Notes: generated from the sequence alone by a model not told the origin. DNA of 64,000 bases from Salinimicrobium sediminis (GCF_900215295.1 NZ_OCMF01000003.1:186001-250000); one strand, 5' to 3'; positions 1 through 8,444 are shown, counted from the stretch's first letter. Numbers and translations: made by a program.

Positions 1-781
1 TGGGGTTAACGATGCCCCGGCATTAAAAAAGGCCGATATTGGAATCGTAATGGGAATAAGAGGGTCTGAAGCCGCCAAAGAAGTAGCCGATGTAATTCTT
101 TTAGATGATAAGTTTACCTCAATAGAATTAGCAGTTAGACAGGGAAGAAATATTTTCGGGAATATCAGGAAATTTGTAATATTTCTTTTGTCCTGTAACC
201 TGGCAGAGATTCTGGTAGTGGGAATTCTTTCCCTCAGTAGCCTGCCTATAAATCTCTTACCTCTGCAAATTCTATTTCTCAACCTGGTCACCGACATCTT
301 TCCCGCTCTTGCCCTGGGGATGGGAAAAGGAGATAAAAGTGTTATGAATAAACCTCCAAGAAACCCGGAGGAGCCTATTATGACTAAGCTACTTTGGAGG
401 TCAACAATAATGTATAGTTTATCAATTGCAATAGGGGTAGTTGCCATTGTTGTATACTCCTACAGTTTTAAAACCTATTCCTGGGCCGAAATAAACAATA
501 TGGCTTTCTATACCTTAATACTTGCTCAACTGTTAAACGTATTTAACCTCCCCAATAGAAAGATATCTTTTTTTATTAATGAAGTCACTGCAAACGGCTG
601 GATCTGGGGAGCGATAATTTTTTCTGTTTCAATTGTTGTAGGCGCCTTTTCTATTCCTTTATTTAGAGAAATTTTAGATCTGGTCCCATTGAATTTCCAC
701 CAATTGACTCTGATAATGTTGTTTTCTTTAGCCACTCTTCTTCTGTCACAAGGGACCAAACGTTTTAATTTGACACTTTAA
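1..781 (+). CDS. Cation-translocating P-type ATPase, C-terminal part (5' end outside window)
   Basis: This is the C-terminal 259 residues or so of a P-type ATPase that pumps a cation across the inner membrane at the cost of ATP. The first readable codons give GVNDAPALKKADIG, the conserved hinge motif at the end of the phosphorylation domain, so the Asp-phosphorylation site and ATP domain lie left of the window. Then come several hydrophobic helices with NLVTDIFPALALG, which resembles the P2-type (Ca/Mg/Mn or H+) motif in the last membrane domain. The ion cannot be decided from this fragment. The reading frame is intact and ends in TAA. The next gene faces it, 47 bases away. Neighbouring stress genes suggest a role in ion homeostasis under stress, which is inference. 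Confidence 0.9.
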   Translation, partial: GVNDAPALKKADIGIVMGIRGSEAAKEVADVILLDDKFTSIELAVRQGRNIFGNIRKFVIFLLSCNLAEILVVGILSLSSLPINLLPLQILFLNLVTDIFPALALGMGKGDKSVMNKPPRNPEEPIMTKLLWRSTIMYSLSIAIGVVAIVVYSYSFKTYSWAEINNMAFYTLILAQLLNVFNLPNRKISFFINEVTANGWIWGAIIFSVSIVVGAFSIPLFREILDLVPLNFHQLTLIMLFSLATLLLSQGTKRFNLTL

Positions 782-828
782 TTCAAATACAAGGATTTAA
801 TTTAGATTCCTCTATGTATAGAAAAACC

Positions 829-1674
829 TTATTTGCCAATGTTTAACCTATCTGCATTTAAAGTAATCACAGGCAGATCAATTTGATTGAGAACCTTTTC
901 TAGAATACTCCTTCTGAACACCGGATTTAGCCCGCTGTGCCCGTGAACTATTAAACCAACTACATCACAATTCGAGAGGTTGACATAAAATTCGATTCCC
1001 CTTTCTTCGTTAAAAGCATCAATGATCATATATGTCAAATCCATATCTGAATATTTTGAAATATACTTGTCCAGCTTTTCGTAAATCTGAGGAGTCTCCA
1101 GAAAGTAATAAGGGGTATTAACATACAGGAGCTGCACCGATGCATTGAGTTTAGAGGCGATGTTCATGAATAGAGACAAAATTTCTGAAGACTTTTCGAG
1201 GTAATCTGACACAATGATCCACTTTCTTCTTAGATTAGGTTTAACGCCCGGTTTCAGAATTAAAACTGGAACCGGAGACTTATGGGCAATCATGAGAGTA
1301 TTGGTGCCAACAGGTTTTTTCTCATCTGCTTTTCCATGAGCTCCAATAATTACCAGCTCGTAATTTTTTTCATTGATATAGGTATATATTTCACCCATTC
1401 CTAAGTTGTATACCAGAGAAGTATGTGCCTCCACATTCGATTCCTTAGCTTTTCGCTCCAGTTTAAAGAGTTTGTCTTTTGCTTCCCCTATTGCGGCTTT
1501 TGTTTCCGGGTATAGATTTTCTTTTTCCAGGGGAATTTTTCGCCATTCTACAGGAGTGGATATTAGATGTAGGAAAGTAATTCCGGTTTCAAGGATCTTT
1601 GCAATCTTTAAACCTTGATCTGATGCTACTTCAGCTGCTTCGGAAAAATCGGTAAGAACAAGTATATTTTTCAT
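829..1674 (-). CDS. Universal stress protein, two UspA domains
   Basis: Cytoplasmic protein of 281 residues, twice the length of a single Usp domain. The N-terminal half starts MKNILVLTDFSEAA and carries ELVIIGAHGK followed by PVPVLILKPG, the usual end of a nucleotide-binding Usp fold. The second half (about 150-281) repeats the fold less well, ending LIVHGHSG and LPVITLNA. Usp proteins bind ATP or act as stress-survival factors; the precise role is unknown. It is a single gene running away from the alcohol dehydrogenase. A palindrome TGATATTTATCA at 1800-1811 lies 126 bases upstream of its ATG and matches three other sites in this cluster, so shared control is likely. Confidence 0.93.
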   Translation of the reverse strand: MKNILVLTDFSEAAEVASDQGLKIAKILETGITFLHLISTPVEWRKIPLEKENLYPETKAAIGEAKDKLFKLERKAKESNVEAHTSLVYNLGMGEIYTYINEKNYELVIIGAHGKADEKKPVGTNTLMIAHKSPVPVLILKPGVKPNLRRKWIIVSDYLEKSSEILSLFMNIASKLNASVQLLYVNTPYYFLETPQIYEKLDKYISKYSDMDLTYMIIDAFNEERGIEFYVNLSNCDVVGLIVHGHSGLNPVFRRSILEKVLNQIDLPVITLNADRLNIGK

Positions 1675-1798
1675 GATCTTTATTTTTAATCAGTTCAGAT
1701 AATGTATTGATCTTTTATAGAAGGCAATATGGAATTGCAGGATATATAAGGGGAAAAAAATCTTATACCTAATATAATCAGTAGAAGAGAGGAAAAGG

Positions 1799-1812
1799 AT
1801 GATATTTATCAA
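1799..1812. promoter_or_regulatory. Crp/Fnr-like palindrome upstream of the universal stress gene
   Basis: TGAT-ATTT-ATCA at 1800-1811 is a perfect inverted repeat of 4 bases with a 4-base spacer, the half-site layout used by Crp/Fnr-family dimers. It lies between the alcohol dehydrogenase stop and the Usp start, on the Usp promoter side. Similar sites occur at 2967-2980, 7389-7406 and 7524-7537. The binding protein is inferred, not seen in the window. Confidence 0.5.
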
Positions 1813-1841
1813 CTAACTTCTAAGTTTAGAGCATAAAATCT

Positions 1842-2873
1842 CTAATGACTGATTCTTATGACCTTCGCTCCTTTTATCTTTTTATTTTTAATTTCTGAAA
1901 GGGCGATATTGGCCATTTCCAGTGGATACTCCGTGACCCTGGGCAATATTTCTGCTTCTACAGCTAGCTCTAAAAACTCCCGGACATCCTTAGTGGTAAT
2001 ATTTGCAACAGTCTTGATCTCTTTTTCGAGCCACAGATGATCCTCATAAGAAATTCCGTTTAGAACCTGCCGGTCTGTATTCTCTTTGCGAATGGCATTG
2101 ATCACCAAACGGCCGCCTCTTTCGAGATTTTTTAAAGATTCAAGAACCGGCTTCCATGCGGGGGTGGTATCGATAACACTGTTTAGCTTAACCGGGGCAG
2201 GATCTCCAATGTCCCCAGCCCAGTTTGCACCGCATTCCCGTGCAAATTCCCGTTCTTTTTCTGTTCGTGAGAAGACGTAGATATTCAGAGATGGATGTAA
2301 ATGCCGTAGCATCTTGATCACAAGGTGCGCCGAGGCTCCAAACCCCATTAATCCAACGTTCTGCCCGTCTTTGGGAGCGGCAAGTCTTAAAGAGCGGTAT
2401 CCTATCGCTCCGGCACAAAGCAACGGTGCTGCATGCACATCGCTAAGTGCTTCCGGAATTCTCACGGCGAAATCTTCCCCGATACACATATATTCAGCAT
2501 AAGCCCCGTTGGTGTCTCTTCCGGTCGCCCGGAAATATTCACAGAGGTTTTCTAATCCGGAAGCGCAAAAATGACATTTTCCGCAGGCAGAATAGATCCA
2601 GGCAACTCCCACCCGGTCTCCCGGCTGAAACTCTCTGCATCCACTCCCGCACTTTTCCACAATTCCCACTCCCTGATGTCCGGGAATGATAGGGAAAAAA
2701 GCCGGCATAGCTCTTCCTTCGATCTCATCGATCTCGGTATGACAAACTCCGCAGACATTCAGCTTAATAAGGACCTCCCTTTCGCCGGGTTGAGGTTTGG
2801 GTACTTCAGAAAGGACCAGCGGATGTGGGTCCTGCTTCATATCTACCACCTTTTCCAGCAACATCGCCTTCAT
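1842..2873 (-). CDS. Zinc-dependent alcohol dehydrogenase (MDR family)
   Basis: NAD(P)-dependent oxidoreductase of 343 residues that should interconvert alcohols and aldehydes in the cytoplasm. Catalytic zinc ligands are visible as C44 (GVCHTE), H66 (PGHQG) and C153 (LLCAGAIGY). The structural zinc site is the set C97, C100, C103 and C111. A Rossmann segment VGLMGFGASAHL follows near residue 170. Length and layout fit bacterial ethanol-type dehydrogenases of the AdhA/AdhP group. The gene is transcribed away from the membrane-protein/PEP-synthase pair, and the two share a 160-base region holding the palindrome at 2967-2980. The context suggests fermentative or redox-balancing use when respiration is limited; that is inference. 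Confidence 0.9.
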   Translation of the reverse strand: MKAMLLEKVVDMKQDPHPLVLSEVPKPQPGEREVLIKLNVCGVCHTEIDEIEGRAMPAFFPIIPGHQGVGIVEKCGSGCREFQPGDRVGVAWIYSACGKCHFCASGLENLCEYFRATGRDTNGAYAEYMCIGEDFAVRIPEALSDVHAAPLLCAGAIGYRSLRLAAPKDGQNVGLMGFGASAHLVIKMLRHLHPSLNIYVFSRTEKEREFARECGANWAGDIGDPAPVKLNSVIDTTPAWKPVLESLKNLERGGRLVINAIRKENTDRQVLNGISYEDHLWLEKEIKTVANITTKDVREFLELAVEAEILPRVTEYPLEMANIALSEIKNKKIKGAKVIRISH

Positions 2874-2966
2874 GATCAGGAATTTTGTTGATTAATATTA
2901 GGGGAGTAATTGTTGGGGATAGAGGTTCCGGTACTGCTAAAATAAATTATAATCATCCTTTACTCA

Positions 2967-2980
2967 ATGACAAATGTCAT
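2967..2980. promoter_or_regulatory. Crp/Fnr-like palindrome between divergent adh and ppsA operons
   Basis: ATGAC-AAAT-GTCAT is a perfect 5-base inverted repeat with a 4-base spacer. It is centred 60 bases upstream of the gene at 3034 and 100 bases upstream of the adh ATG on the other strand. A flavobacterial-like -7 box, AACTTTTG (2995-3002, one mismatch to TAnnTTTG), begins 21.5 bases from the palindrome centre. The site next to the phosphoribosyltransferase promoter has nearly the same spacing (20.5). Confidence 0.6.
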
Positions 2981-3033
2981 GGAATAAGGGAGTTAACTTT
3001 TGTAAATTCATTTACTAACTAAAATGTGGGAAA

Positions 3034-3420
3034 ATGGAAGTTTCACTGTTCCTGGCAAAATTCTGGGGTTGGTACTTGTTGATATTCTTTTTTGTGCTAA
3101 GCTTCAACCCGGTAAGGATAAGGCAAATATTTGATGACCTCAAGGATGAAAAATTTCAGATCCTTTCAGCATTTATAGCTATAGTTGTGGGATTACTAAG
3201 TGTCCTGTTCCACAACAAATGGGAGCCCGACTGGCGGTTTATTATCACTTTTCTGGGTTGGGCCGCTCTTTTCTTTGGTTTGGGACTTTTTGTTTTTCCG
3301 CAGCCTACAACCAGAAGACTGGAGGTTCTCAATGTAAAACTGGTTCAAACCCTTTATTTTCTCCTGTTTTTGCTGGGCATTTTTCTTCTGAATATGGGGT
3401 ACCAAATTGTACAGTATTAA
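3034..3420 (+). CDS. Small inner-membrane protein, unknown function
   Basis: A 128-residue protein that is mostly hydrophobic, with about four membrane helices (roughly residues 8-24, 42-60, 70-88 and 106-124). A charged loop, RIRQIFDDLKDEK, follows helix 1. I do not recognise the family with certainty. It sits 18 bases before PEP synthase on the same strand and shares the promoter region with the palindrome at 2967-2980, so it is very likely the first gene of a two-gene operon. A role tied to the energy state of the membrane is possible but unproven. Confidence 0.8.
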   Translation: MEVSLFLAKFWGWYLLIFFFVLSFNPVRIRQIFDDLKDEKFQILSAFIAIVVGLLSVLFHNKWEPDWRFIITFLGWAALFFGLGLFVFPQPTTRRLEVLNVKLVQTLYFLLFLLGIFLLNMGYQIVQY

Positions 3421-3438
3421 TTATAAAATACATCCGAT

Positions 3439-5832
3439 ATGAATATGTTAATACGGAAATTCGAAGAGATTGGAATGAAGGATGTTCCTGTAGTAGGAGG
3501 GAAAAACGCTTCTTTGGGGGAAATGTATAGTGATCTTGCTTCACATGGAGTGAGAATTCCGAATGGTTTTGCTACTACCGCTGAAGCTTTCAGAAGTTAT
3601 CTTAAAGAAAATGAGCTGGATGAAAAACTGGAAAACCTCCTTGAAGATCTGGATCGAAAGGAATATTCCAACCTTGACAAAATAGGAGGGGAGGCCCGGA
3701 AGCTAATTTTACAAGGAAATTTTTCACAGGATCTTGAGCAGGCAATAAAACAAGCTTACAAAGAATTGAGTGGAGAAAAACATATCGAGGTGGCTGTAAG
3801 AAGCAGTGCCACCGCCGAGGACCTTCCTGAGGCCAGTTTTGCCGGACAGCATGATAGCTTTCTCAATATTTCCGGCGAGGAAGCATTGCTCTGGGCAGTG
3901 AAGAATTGTTTTGCCTCCCTTTATACCAACAGAGCAATTAAATACCGGGAAGACAAGAATTTTAAACACCGGGATGTGGCTTTATCTGTCGGGGTTCAGA
4001 AAATGGTACGATCAGACCGGGGCAGCTCGGGTGTTGGGTTTACTATAGATCCTGAGTCGGGCTTCAGGGATGTCATTCATTTAGCCGGAGTCTGGGGTCT
4101 GGGGGAGAATATAGTTCAGGGAACGGTGAATCCTGATGAATTCTATGTCTTTAAACCTACCCTCGAAAAAGAAAAAATGGCGATCATTCAGAAAAAACTG
4201 GGTGCCAAAGAAAAAACGATGGTCTATGCGGGATCTAACGGACATGCTTCGACCATGAACATGGATACCGAACCAGGCAAGCAGGACCAGTTCGTACTTA
4301 GTGACCGGGAGATCATGGATCTTGCCAAATGGGCTCTTGAAATTGAAAGACATTACAGGAAGCCCATGGATATTGAATGGGCCAAGGACGGAATTTCAAA
4401 TGAACTGTTTATTATTCAGGCTCGCCCCGAAACTGTACATGCAACTGCCAAAGAAGAACTTCAGGTGCAATATAAGCTTTTGGAAAAGGGAAAAGTACTC
4501 GCTAAAGGAAATGCTATCGGATCGAAGATAGCGGTGGGACCTGCCCGAATTCTGGAATCCCCCCGGGAGGCCGATAAACTGAAAAAAGGAGATATCCTCG
4601 TAACTGAGACCACCAGCCCCGACTGGGATCCCCTGCTTAAAAAAGTTTCCGGTGTCGTTACAGATCGTGGGGGGCGTACCAGTCATGCAGCTATTGTAGC
4701 CAGGGAACTTGGCGTTCCCGCAGTGGTAGGCTCGGGAGCGGCTACCCGAAACATAAAGGACGCGGAGATGATCACCGTTTCCTGTGTGGAAGGACAAACC
4801 GGGTTCGTATATCAGGGAGAGCTGAAATATGAGACACAAGAGATCGACTTTGGTGAGATTAAGATGCCCGAAACCGAAGCCAAATTAATTCTTGCTGATC
4901 CTGAAAGAGCATTTCAGCTCTCCTTTTATCCTAACAACGGGGTAGGTCTTCTTAGAATGGAATTTATCATCACGCACATGGTGAAGGTGCATCCTATGGC
5001 GCTCATAAAATTTGATGAACTTGAAAATGAAGAGGCCCGGAAGCAGATCAATGACCTGACGAGAAATTATCCTCAAAAAGAAGAATATTTTGTCGACCAG
5101 TTGGCCCAGGGCATTGCAACCATGGCCGCGGCATTTTATCCCAAGGAAGTCATTGTTCGCATGAGCGACTTTAAGACCAATGAATACGCCAATCTCATTG
5201 GTGGGAAGCAATTCGAACCCGAAGAAGAAAATCCGATGTTAGGATTTAGAGGCGCTTCCCGCTATTATCATGACCTGTACCGGGAGGGATTCCTTCTTGA
5301 ATGCCGCGCCATAAAAAAGGTAAGGGAAGAAATGGGTCTTGAAAATGTCAAATTGATGATCCCTTTTTGCCGGACCGTGGAAGAAGGAAAGAAGGTAGTA
5401 AACCTGATGGCCGAGAATGGATTAAAACGGGGAGAGAATGGAACTGAGATCTATGTGATGGTCGAAATACCCAGTAACGTGATCCTCCTCGAAGAATTCG
5501 CCAAGGTCTTTGATGGTTTTTCCATTGGATCTAATGACCTTACCCAACTAACCCTGGGGATTGACCGTGATTCCCAGTTAATAAGTTCTCTGTTTGATGA
5601 AAACAATCCGGCGCCTAAACAAATGATCGCTCTTGCTATAGAGAAAGCCAACAAGGCAGGAAAGAAGATCGGTCTCTGCGGACAGGCTCCCAGTGATTTT
5701 CCTGAATTTGCTTCATTCCTGGTGAAAGCGGGAATAGATAGTATTTCCTTTAACCCTGATGCCCTTTTGAAAGGGATCAGGAATATAAAGAAGGCAGAAG
5801 AAGAGCCGGAAAAACAAGAGCCTGTAGTTTGA
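3439..5832 (+). CDS. ppsA: Phosphoenolpyruvate synthase
   Basis: Converts pyruvate, ATP and water to PEP, AMP and phosphate, the entry step of gluconeogenesis. The 797 residues match the usual length. The N-terminal ATP-binding domain shows AVRSSATAEDLPEASFAGQ. The central phosphohistidine domain has GGRTSHAAIVARELGVPAVVG with H416. The C-terminal PEP/pyruvate domain ends with LCGQAPSD carrying C747. It is the second gene after the small membrane protein, and a strong terminator follows. Placement among stress genes with a shared operator suggests induction under energy stress; in other bacteria ppsA-like genes are known from low-oxygen regulons, so the comparison is inference. Confidence 0.95.
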   Translation: MNMLIRKFEEIGMKDVPVVGGKNASLGEMYSDLASHGVRIPNGFATTAEAFRSYLKENELDEKLENLLEDLDRKEYSNLDKIGGEARKLILQGNFSQDLEQAIKQAYKELSGEKHIEVAVRSSATAEDLPEASFAGQHDSFLNISGEEALLWAVKNCFASLYTNRAIKYREDKNFKHRDVALSVGVQKMVRSDRGSSGVGFTIDPESGFRDVIHLAGVWGLGENIVQGTVNPDEFYVFKPTLEKEKMAIIQKKLGAKEKTMVYAGSNGHASTMNMDTEPGKQDQFVLSDREIMDLAKWALEIERHYRKPMDIEWAKDGISNELFIIQARPETVHATAKEELQVQYKLLEKGKVLAKGNAIGSKIAVGPARILESPREADKLKKGDILVTETTSPDWDPLLKKVSGVVTDRGGRTSHAAIVARELGVPAVVGSGAATRNIKDAEMITVSCVEGQTGFVYQGELKYETQEIDFGEIKMPETEAKLILADPERAFQLSFYPNNGVGLLRMEFIITHMVKVHPMALIKFDELENEEARKQINDLTRNYPQKEEYFVDQLAQGIATMAAAFYPKEVIVRMSDFKTNEYANLIGGKQFEPEEENPMLGFRGASRYYHDLYREGFLLECRAIKKVREEMGLENVKLMIPFCRTVEEGKKVVNLMAENGLKRGENGTEIYVMVEIPSNVILLEEFAKVFDGFSIGSNDLTQLTLGIDRDSQLISSLFDENNPAPKQMIALAIEKANKAGKKIGLCGQAPSDFPEFASFLVKAGIDSISFNPDALLKGIRNIKKAEEEPEKQEPVV

Positions 5833-5882
5833 CTTCTTCAGGACAGGACTCTTAAAATCAAGATGAACTGTTAGCAATAAAT

Positions 5883-5919
5883 TGTCCCGACTGCTTATAC
5901 AGCCGGGACAGGTTTTTTT
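5883..5919 (+). terminator. Rho-independent terminator after ppsA
   Basis: Stem TGTCCCG (5883-5889) pairs with CGGGACA (5904-5910), extended by an inner CTG/CAG pair beyond one mismatch, and is followed by GG and seven T. It overlaps the stop codon of the convergent SDR gene, so it lies between two converging operons. Confidence 0.8.
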
Positions 5920-6679
5920 AGCCAATGATCATTCCTCCATCAATTACCTGGGTAGTCCCGGTAATATACTTACTATCGTCGCAGGCCAGAAAGAGTGCGA
6001 GATCTGCTATTTCAGAATTTTCGGCATAGCGTTTAAAAGGCACACTGGCTTCAAAATCTTTTTGAGAAGCTGCAGGTTCATCTGGATGTATCTGCTCTTC
6101 AATGGAGCGCATCATACGATTATTCACCGGTCCCGGATGTATGGAATTAACCCTTATTCCTTTATCTGCAAATTCCAGGGCTGCGGTTCTCATGATCCCT
6201 ACAACCCCATGCTTGCTCGCAACATAAGCTCCTAAATGTGGAAAGCCTTTTAGTCCCGCGACAGATGAAGTGATAATAGCACTACCGCCTTTACTCATCA
6301 CCGGAAGTAAATTTTGACAACCCAGCCACACCCCTTTAAGATTTACTGCAATTATACGATCAAAGACATCTTCGGGATATTCAGATATGGACAGGAATTT
6401 ACCTTCTATACCTGCATTTAAAAAGACCACGTCTATCCTGCCAAATTTTGAGAGAGTGGCTTCCGTGAATTTCCTGGTATCCCCGGGTTTTGAAACATCG
6501 GCCGCAAAAAAGGCCACTCTTTCGGCATCCATATTCCGGGAGATCTTTTTAAGATCATCTTCCTTAAGATCTACAAGCATTAGATTGGCGCCGTGGGAAA
6601 GGAATAATTCTGCGGTAGCCTGTCCAATGCCACCCGCGGCCCCGGTGATCACACATACCTTGTTTTCCAGTTTTTTCAT
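5918..6679 (-). CDS. SDR-family NAD(P)-dependent oxidoreductase
   Basis: Classical short-chain dehydrogenase of 253 residues. The cofactor motif TGAAGGIG lies at 12-19, NAG at 88-90, and the catalytic Ser139, Tyr152 and Lys156 are in place (YVASK). D37 after the second strand (LMLVDLK) favours NAD over NADP. The C-terminus ends ITGTTQVIDGGM, typical of glucose-1-dehydrogenase/FabG-like members. The substrate cannot be named. It starts 11 bases after the phosphoribosyltransferase stop, so the two are one operon. Confidence 0.9.
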   Translation of the reverse strand: MKKLENKVCVITGAAGGIGQATAELFLSHGANLMLVDLKEDDLKKISRNMDAERVAFFAADVSKPGDTRKFTEATLSKFGRIDVVFLNAGIEGKFLSISEYPEDVFDRIIAVNLKGVWLGCQNLLPVMSKGGSAIITSSVAGLKGFPHLGAYVASKHGVVGIMRTAALEFADKGIRVNSIHPGPVNNRMMRSIEEQIHPDEPAASQKDFEASVPFKRYAENSEIADLALFLACDDSKYITGTTQVIDGGMIIG

Positions 6680-6690
6680 AGTAGTAAGAT

Positions 6691-7359
6691 TTATTTTGAA
6701 TTTCGATAGGTATCGGCATCCTTTAACAGGGCTATGGCTTCTGAATCTTCAACAGGATCAAAATCTTCGTAAAATTGACCTACTCCTTCAAAGTATTCGG
6801 GGGTCTCAACACAAACTACCTCATTAATAACCGGATGGCCGTTTAACTTACGTATGCTTTCATCAGGTCCTACAGGTAGCGCAACAATTATTCCCGCGGG
6901 ATGTTGCTGTGCCAAAAGATTTGCGGCCGCGATGATGGTATTGCCGGTGGCCACGCCGTCATCGATTAAAATGACCCACCTTTTTTTAATGTCCTGAGCT
7001 TTAACCTCTTTATGATATGCCATTTCTTTTTCTTTTACCAGCTTTTGTAATCTCGAGACCTCCTCCACAAGATATTGCTGTGGAACCCCTGAAATGACAG
7101 GATCAAAAGAAAATCCTTTAGAACTCACGACCCCAACGGCATATTCCCTGTTATTGGGATGTCCTATTTTTTTAGTAAAGATGACATCCATAGGCGCTTT
7201 TAAAACCTTTGCAACTTCATAAGCTACCGGGACTCCACCCCGGGGAACAGCCATGATCACAGGCTCCAGATGTCTGAATTTCTTTAAGCAAATCCCTAAA
7301 AGAATACCTGCTTCTTTTCTGTCCTTGAACATCATCTGTCTTATTTCATGTATAAACAT
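6691..7359 (-). CDS. Phosphoribosyltransferase-domain protein
   Basis: 222 residues with a type I phosphoribosyltransferase fold. The PRPP loop is IDDGVATGNT (132-141), preceded by the N-terminal AVPRGGVPVAYEVA (37-50) and KKIGHPNNREYAVG (63-76). This subgroup is not a known purine or pyrimidine salvage enzyme; members often lie beside universal stress and dienelactone-hydrolase genes. It heads a two-gene operon with the SDR. Upstream on the same strand are a -7-like box TAAATTTC (7377 down to 7370) and a perfect 7-base palindrome (7389-7406). Confidence 0.88.
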   Translation of the reverse strand: MFIHEIRQMMFKDRKEAGILLGICLKKFRHLEPVIMAVPRGGVPVAYEVAKVLKAPMDVIFTKKIGHPNNREYAVGVVSSKGFSFDPVISGVPQQYLVEEVSRLQKLVKEKEMAYHKEVKAQDIKKRWVILIDDGVATGNTIIAAANLLAQQHPAGIIVALPVGPDESIRKLNGHPVINEVVCVETPEYFEGVGQFYEDFDPVEDSEAIALLKDADTYRNSK

Positions 7360-7388
7360 TTGAAATTAAGAAATTTAGGTTCTATTAA

Positions 7389-7406
7389 TGATGACTTTTG
7401 TCATCA
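7389..7406. promoter_or_regulatory. Crp/Fnr-like palindrome upstream of the phosphoribosyltransferase
   Basis: TGATGAC-TTTT-GTCATCA is a perfect 7-base inverted repeat with a 4-base spacer, the best of the four sites. On the minus strand a TAAATTTC box (7377-7370) starts 20.5 bases from the palindrome centre, then the ATG at 7359. The site therefore overlaps where the -33 element would lie. Confidence 0.65.
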
Positions 7407-7523
7407 ATGGAAAAATGGAACTGGAAAAATAAATTTTGAGAGGGGCTCTCCAAAAGGAGAGATTCCTTTGTAATGAATCTCAGAGTCTTATTTATATCTG
7501 CCAAAGCTTAAAGAACTGACATA

Positions 7524-7537
7524 ATGATATTTATCAT
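7524..7537. promoter_or_regulatory. Crp/Fnr-like palindrome upstream of the WG-repeat gene
   Basis: ATGAT-ATTT-ATCAT is a perfect 5-base inverted repeat with a 4-base spacer, ending 42 bases before the ATG at 7580. Its core and spacer are the same as in the site at 1800-1811. Confidence 0.55.
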
Positions 7538-7579
7538 CATTTATATTCGGGCCAATTTTTAAATTGAAGGGTGTAAAAA

Positions 7580-8005
7580 ATGGAAGAAATGAAAAATTAT
7601 CTTTTTTTAATGCTTTTCTTGTTCTCAGCTGCCGGTGTGTCACAGGAGATTAAGGATCTTCAGGTAGTAGGACCATTACATGACGGTTTTATCCCCGTTA
7701 TGAAAAACAATCAATGGGGGTTTATAAATTCGGAAGGAGATTTAGTTGTTGATTTTCGGGACGATCTGGTACACCATGAGGTAAAAACCACGGGCAATGA
7801 TCTTGGGGTGCTATCTCAGAAATATTTGATGCTCTCCGACGGAATGGCAATTGTAAATAAAAAAGTCGGTGGAATAACTTATTATGGATTTATAGATGCA
7901 ACGGGCAAAGTCGTCATTGAACCTCAATATTTGAATGTCTCTAACTTTAATAATGAGCAGGCACTTGCACTTAAGATCGAAGAGACCTTTTTTAGGGCGG
8001 AATAA
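7580..8005 (+). CDS. WG-repeat secreted protein, N-terminal part (frameshifted)
   Basis: 141 residues: a signal peptide (about 1-21, ending GVSQE) and two WG-type repeats, QWGFINSEGDLVVDF and YYGFIDATGKVVIEPQY. WG repeats are surface or secreted modules of unclear function. The frame ends at TAA shortly after a run of six T (7988-7993). Reading with one T fewer continues in the frame of 7995-8216 with sensible sequence (LGRNNLLDIKV), so the intact protein would have about 211 residues. It is either a broken gene or a sequencing error in the homopolymer. An in-frame second ATG lies at 7589. The palindrome at 7524-7537 precedes it. Confidence 0.75.
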   Translation: MEEMKNYLFLMLFLFSAAGVSQEIKDLQVVGPLHDGFIPVMKNNQWGFINSEGDLVVDFRDDLVHHEVKTTGNDLGVLSQKYLMLSDGMAIVNKKVGGITYYGFIDATGKVVIEPQYLNVSNFNNEQALALKIEETFFRAE

Positions 8006-8216
8006 CCTGCTTGATATAAAGGTAAAATCCTATAAATATGATGTGGTGCTACTTGATAAAAACGGAGAAGTTTTAAAATACCTTTCCGGCCCGTTTCCTG
8101 TTAGCTTTTCAAAAGAAAAACTGAGAAAACCTCCGGCGATAGAAGCTAAATGGATATCTCCACAACTTATTACTGTTCGAAATCCGGGGAAAAAATGGGA
8201 AGTTTTTAAAATTTAA
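7995..8216 (+). pseudogene. C-terminal remnant of the WG-repeat protein, out of frame
   Basis: Continues the 7580 gene after a one-base shift at the six-T run. The readable part has DVVLLDKNGEVLKYL and ends GKKWEVFKI, then TAA. It has no start codon or signal of its own in a sensible place; an ATG at 7935 lies inside the upstream reading frame. The shift needed is +1, meaning one T too many, so the usual -1 slippage does not explain it. Confidence 0.65.
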
Positions 8217-8444
8217 ATTTTTTCCACACCACTTTTACCTCAAAACGGAATAAGTACTTCAAAGAACCTAATAATCCGGAAAAGCCGGGCGGCAAAAACT
8301 GCTGGAAAATGAAAGCAGGTCCTGAAACTTCTTTAATCATTCCATAGAAGAGCAGCATTATCAGAGATTTAGATTGTTAAAAAAACAGAGACCTGCCGGT
8401 TTAATTGGTTGAAAGTGATAACTTAAGACTGTAAATCAATAGCT

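Noticed and set aside
4396-4839. Long antisense frame within ppsA, and similar ones in other genes
   Set aside because: They lie wholly over well-recognised genes and have no signal or family features; they are by-products of the real coding frames.
7446-7461. Hairpin CTCTCC-AAAA-GGAGAG between the PRTase and WG genes
   Set aside because: No T run follows on either strand, and neither flanking gene ends here, so it is not a terminator.
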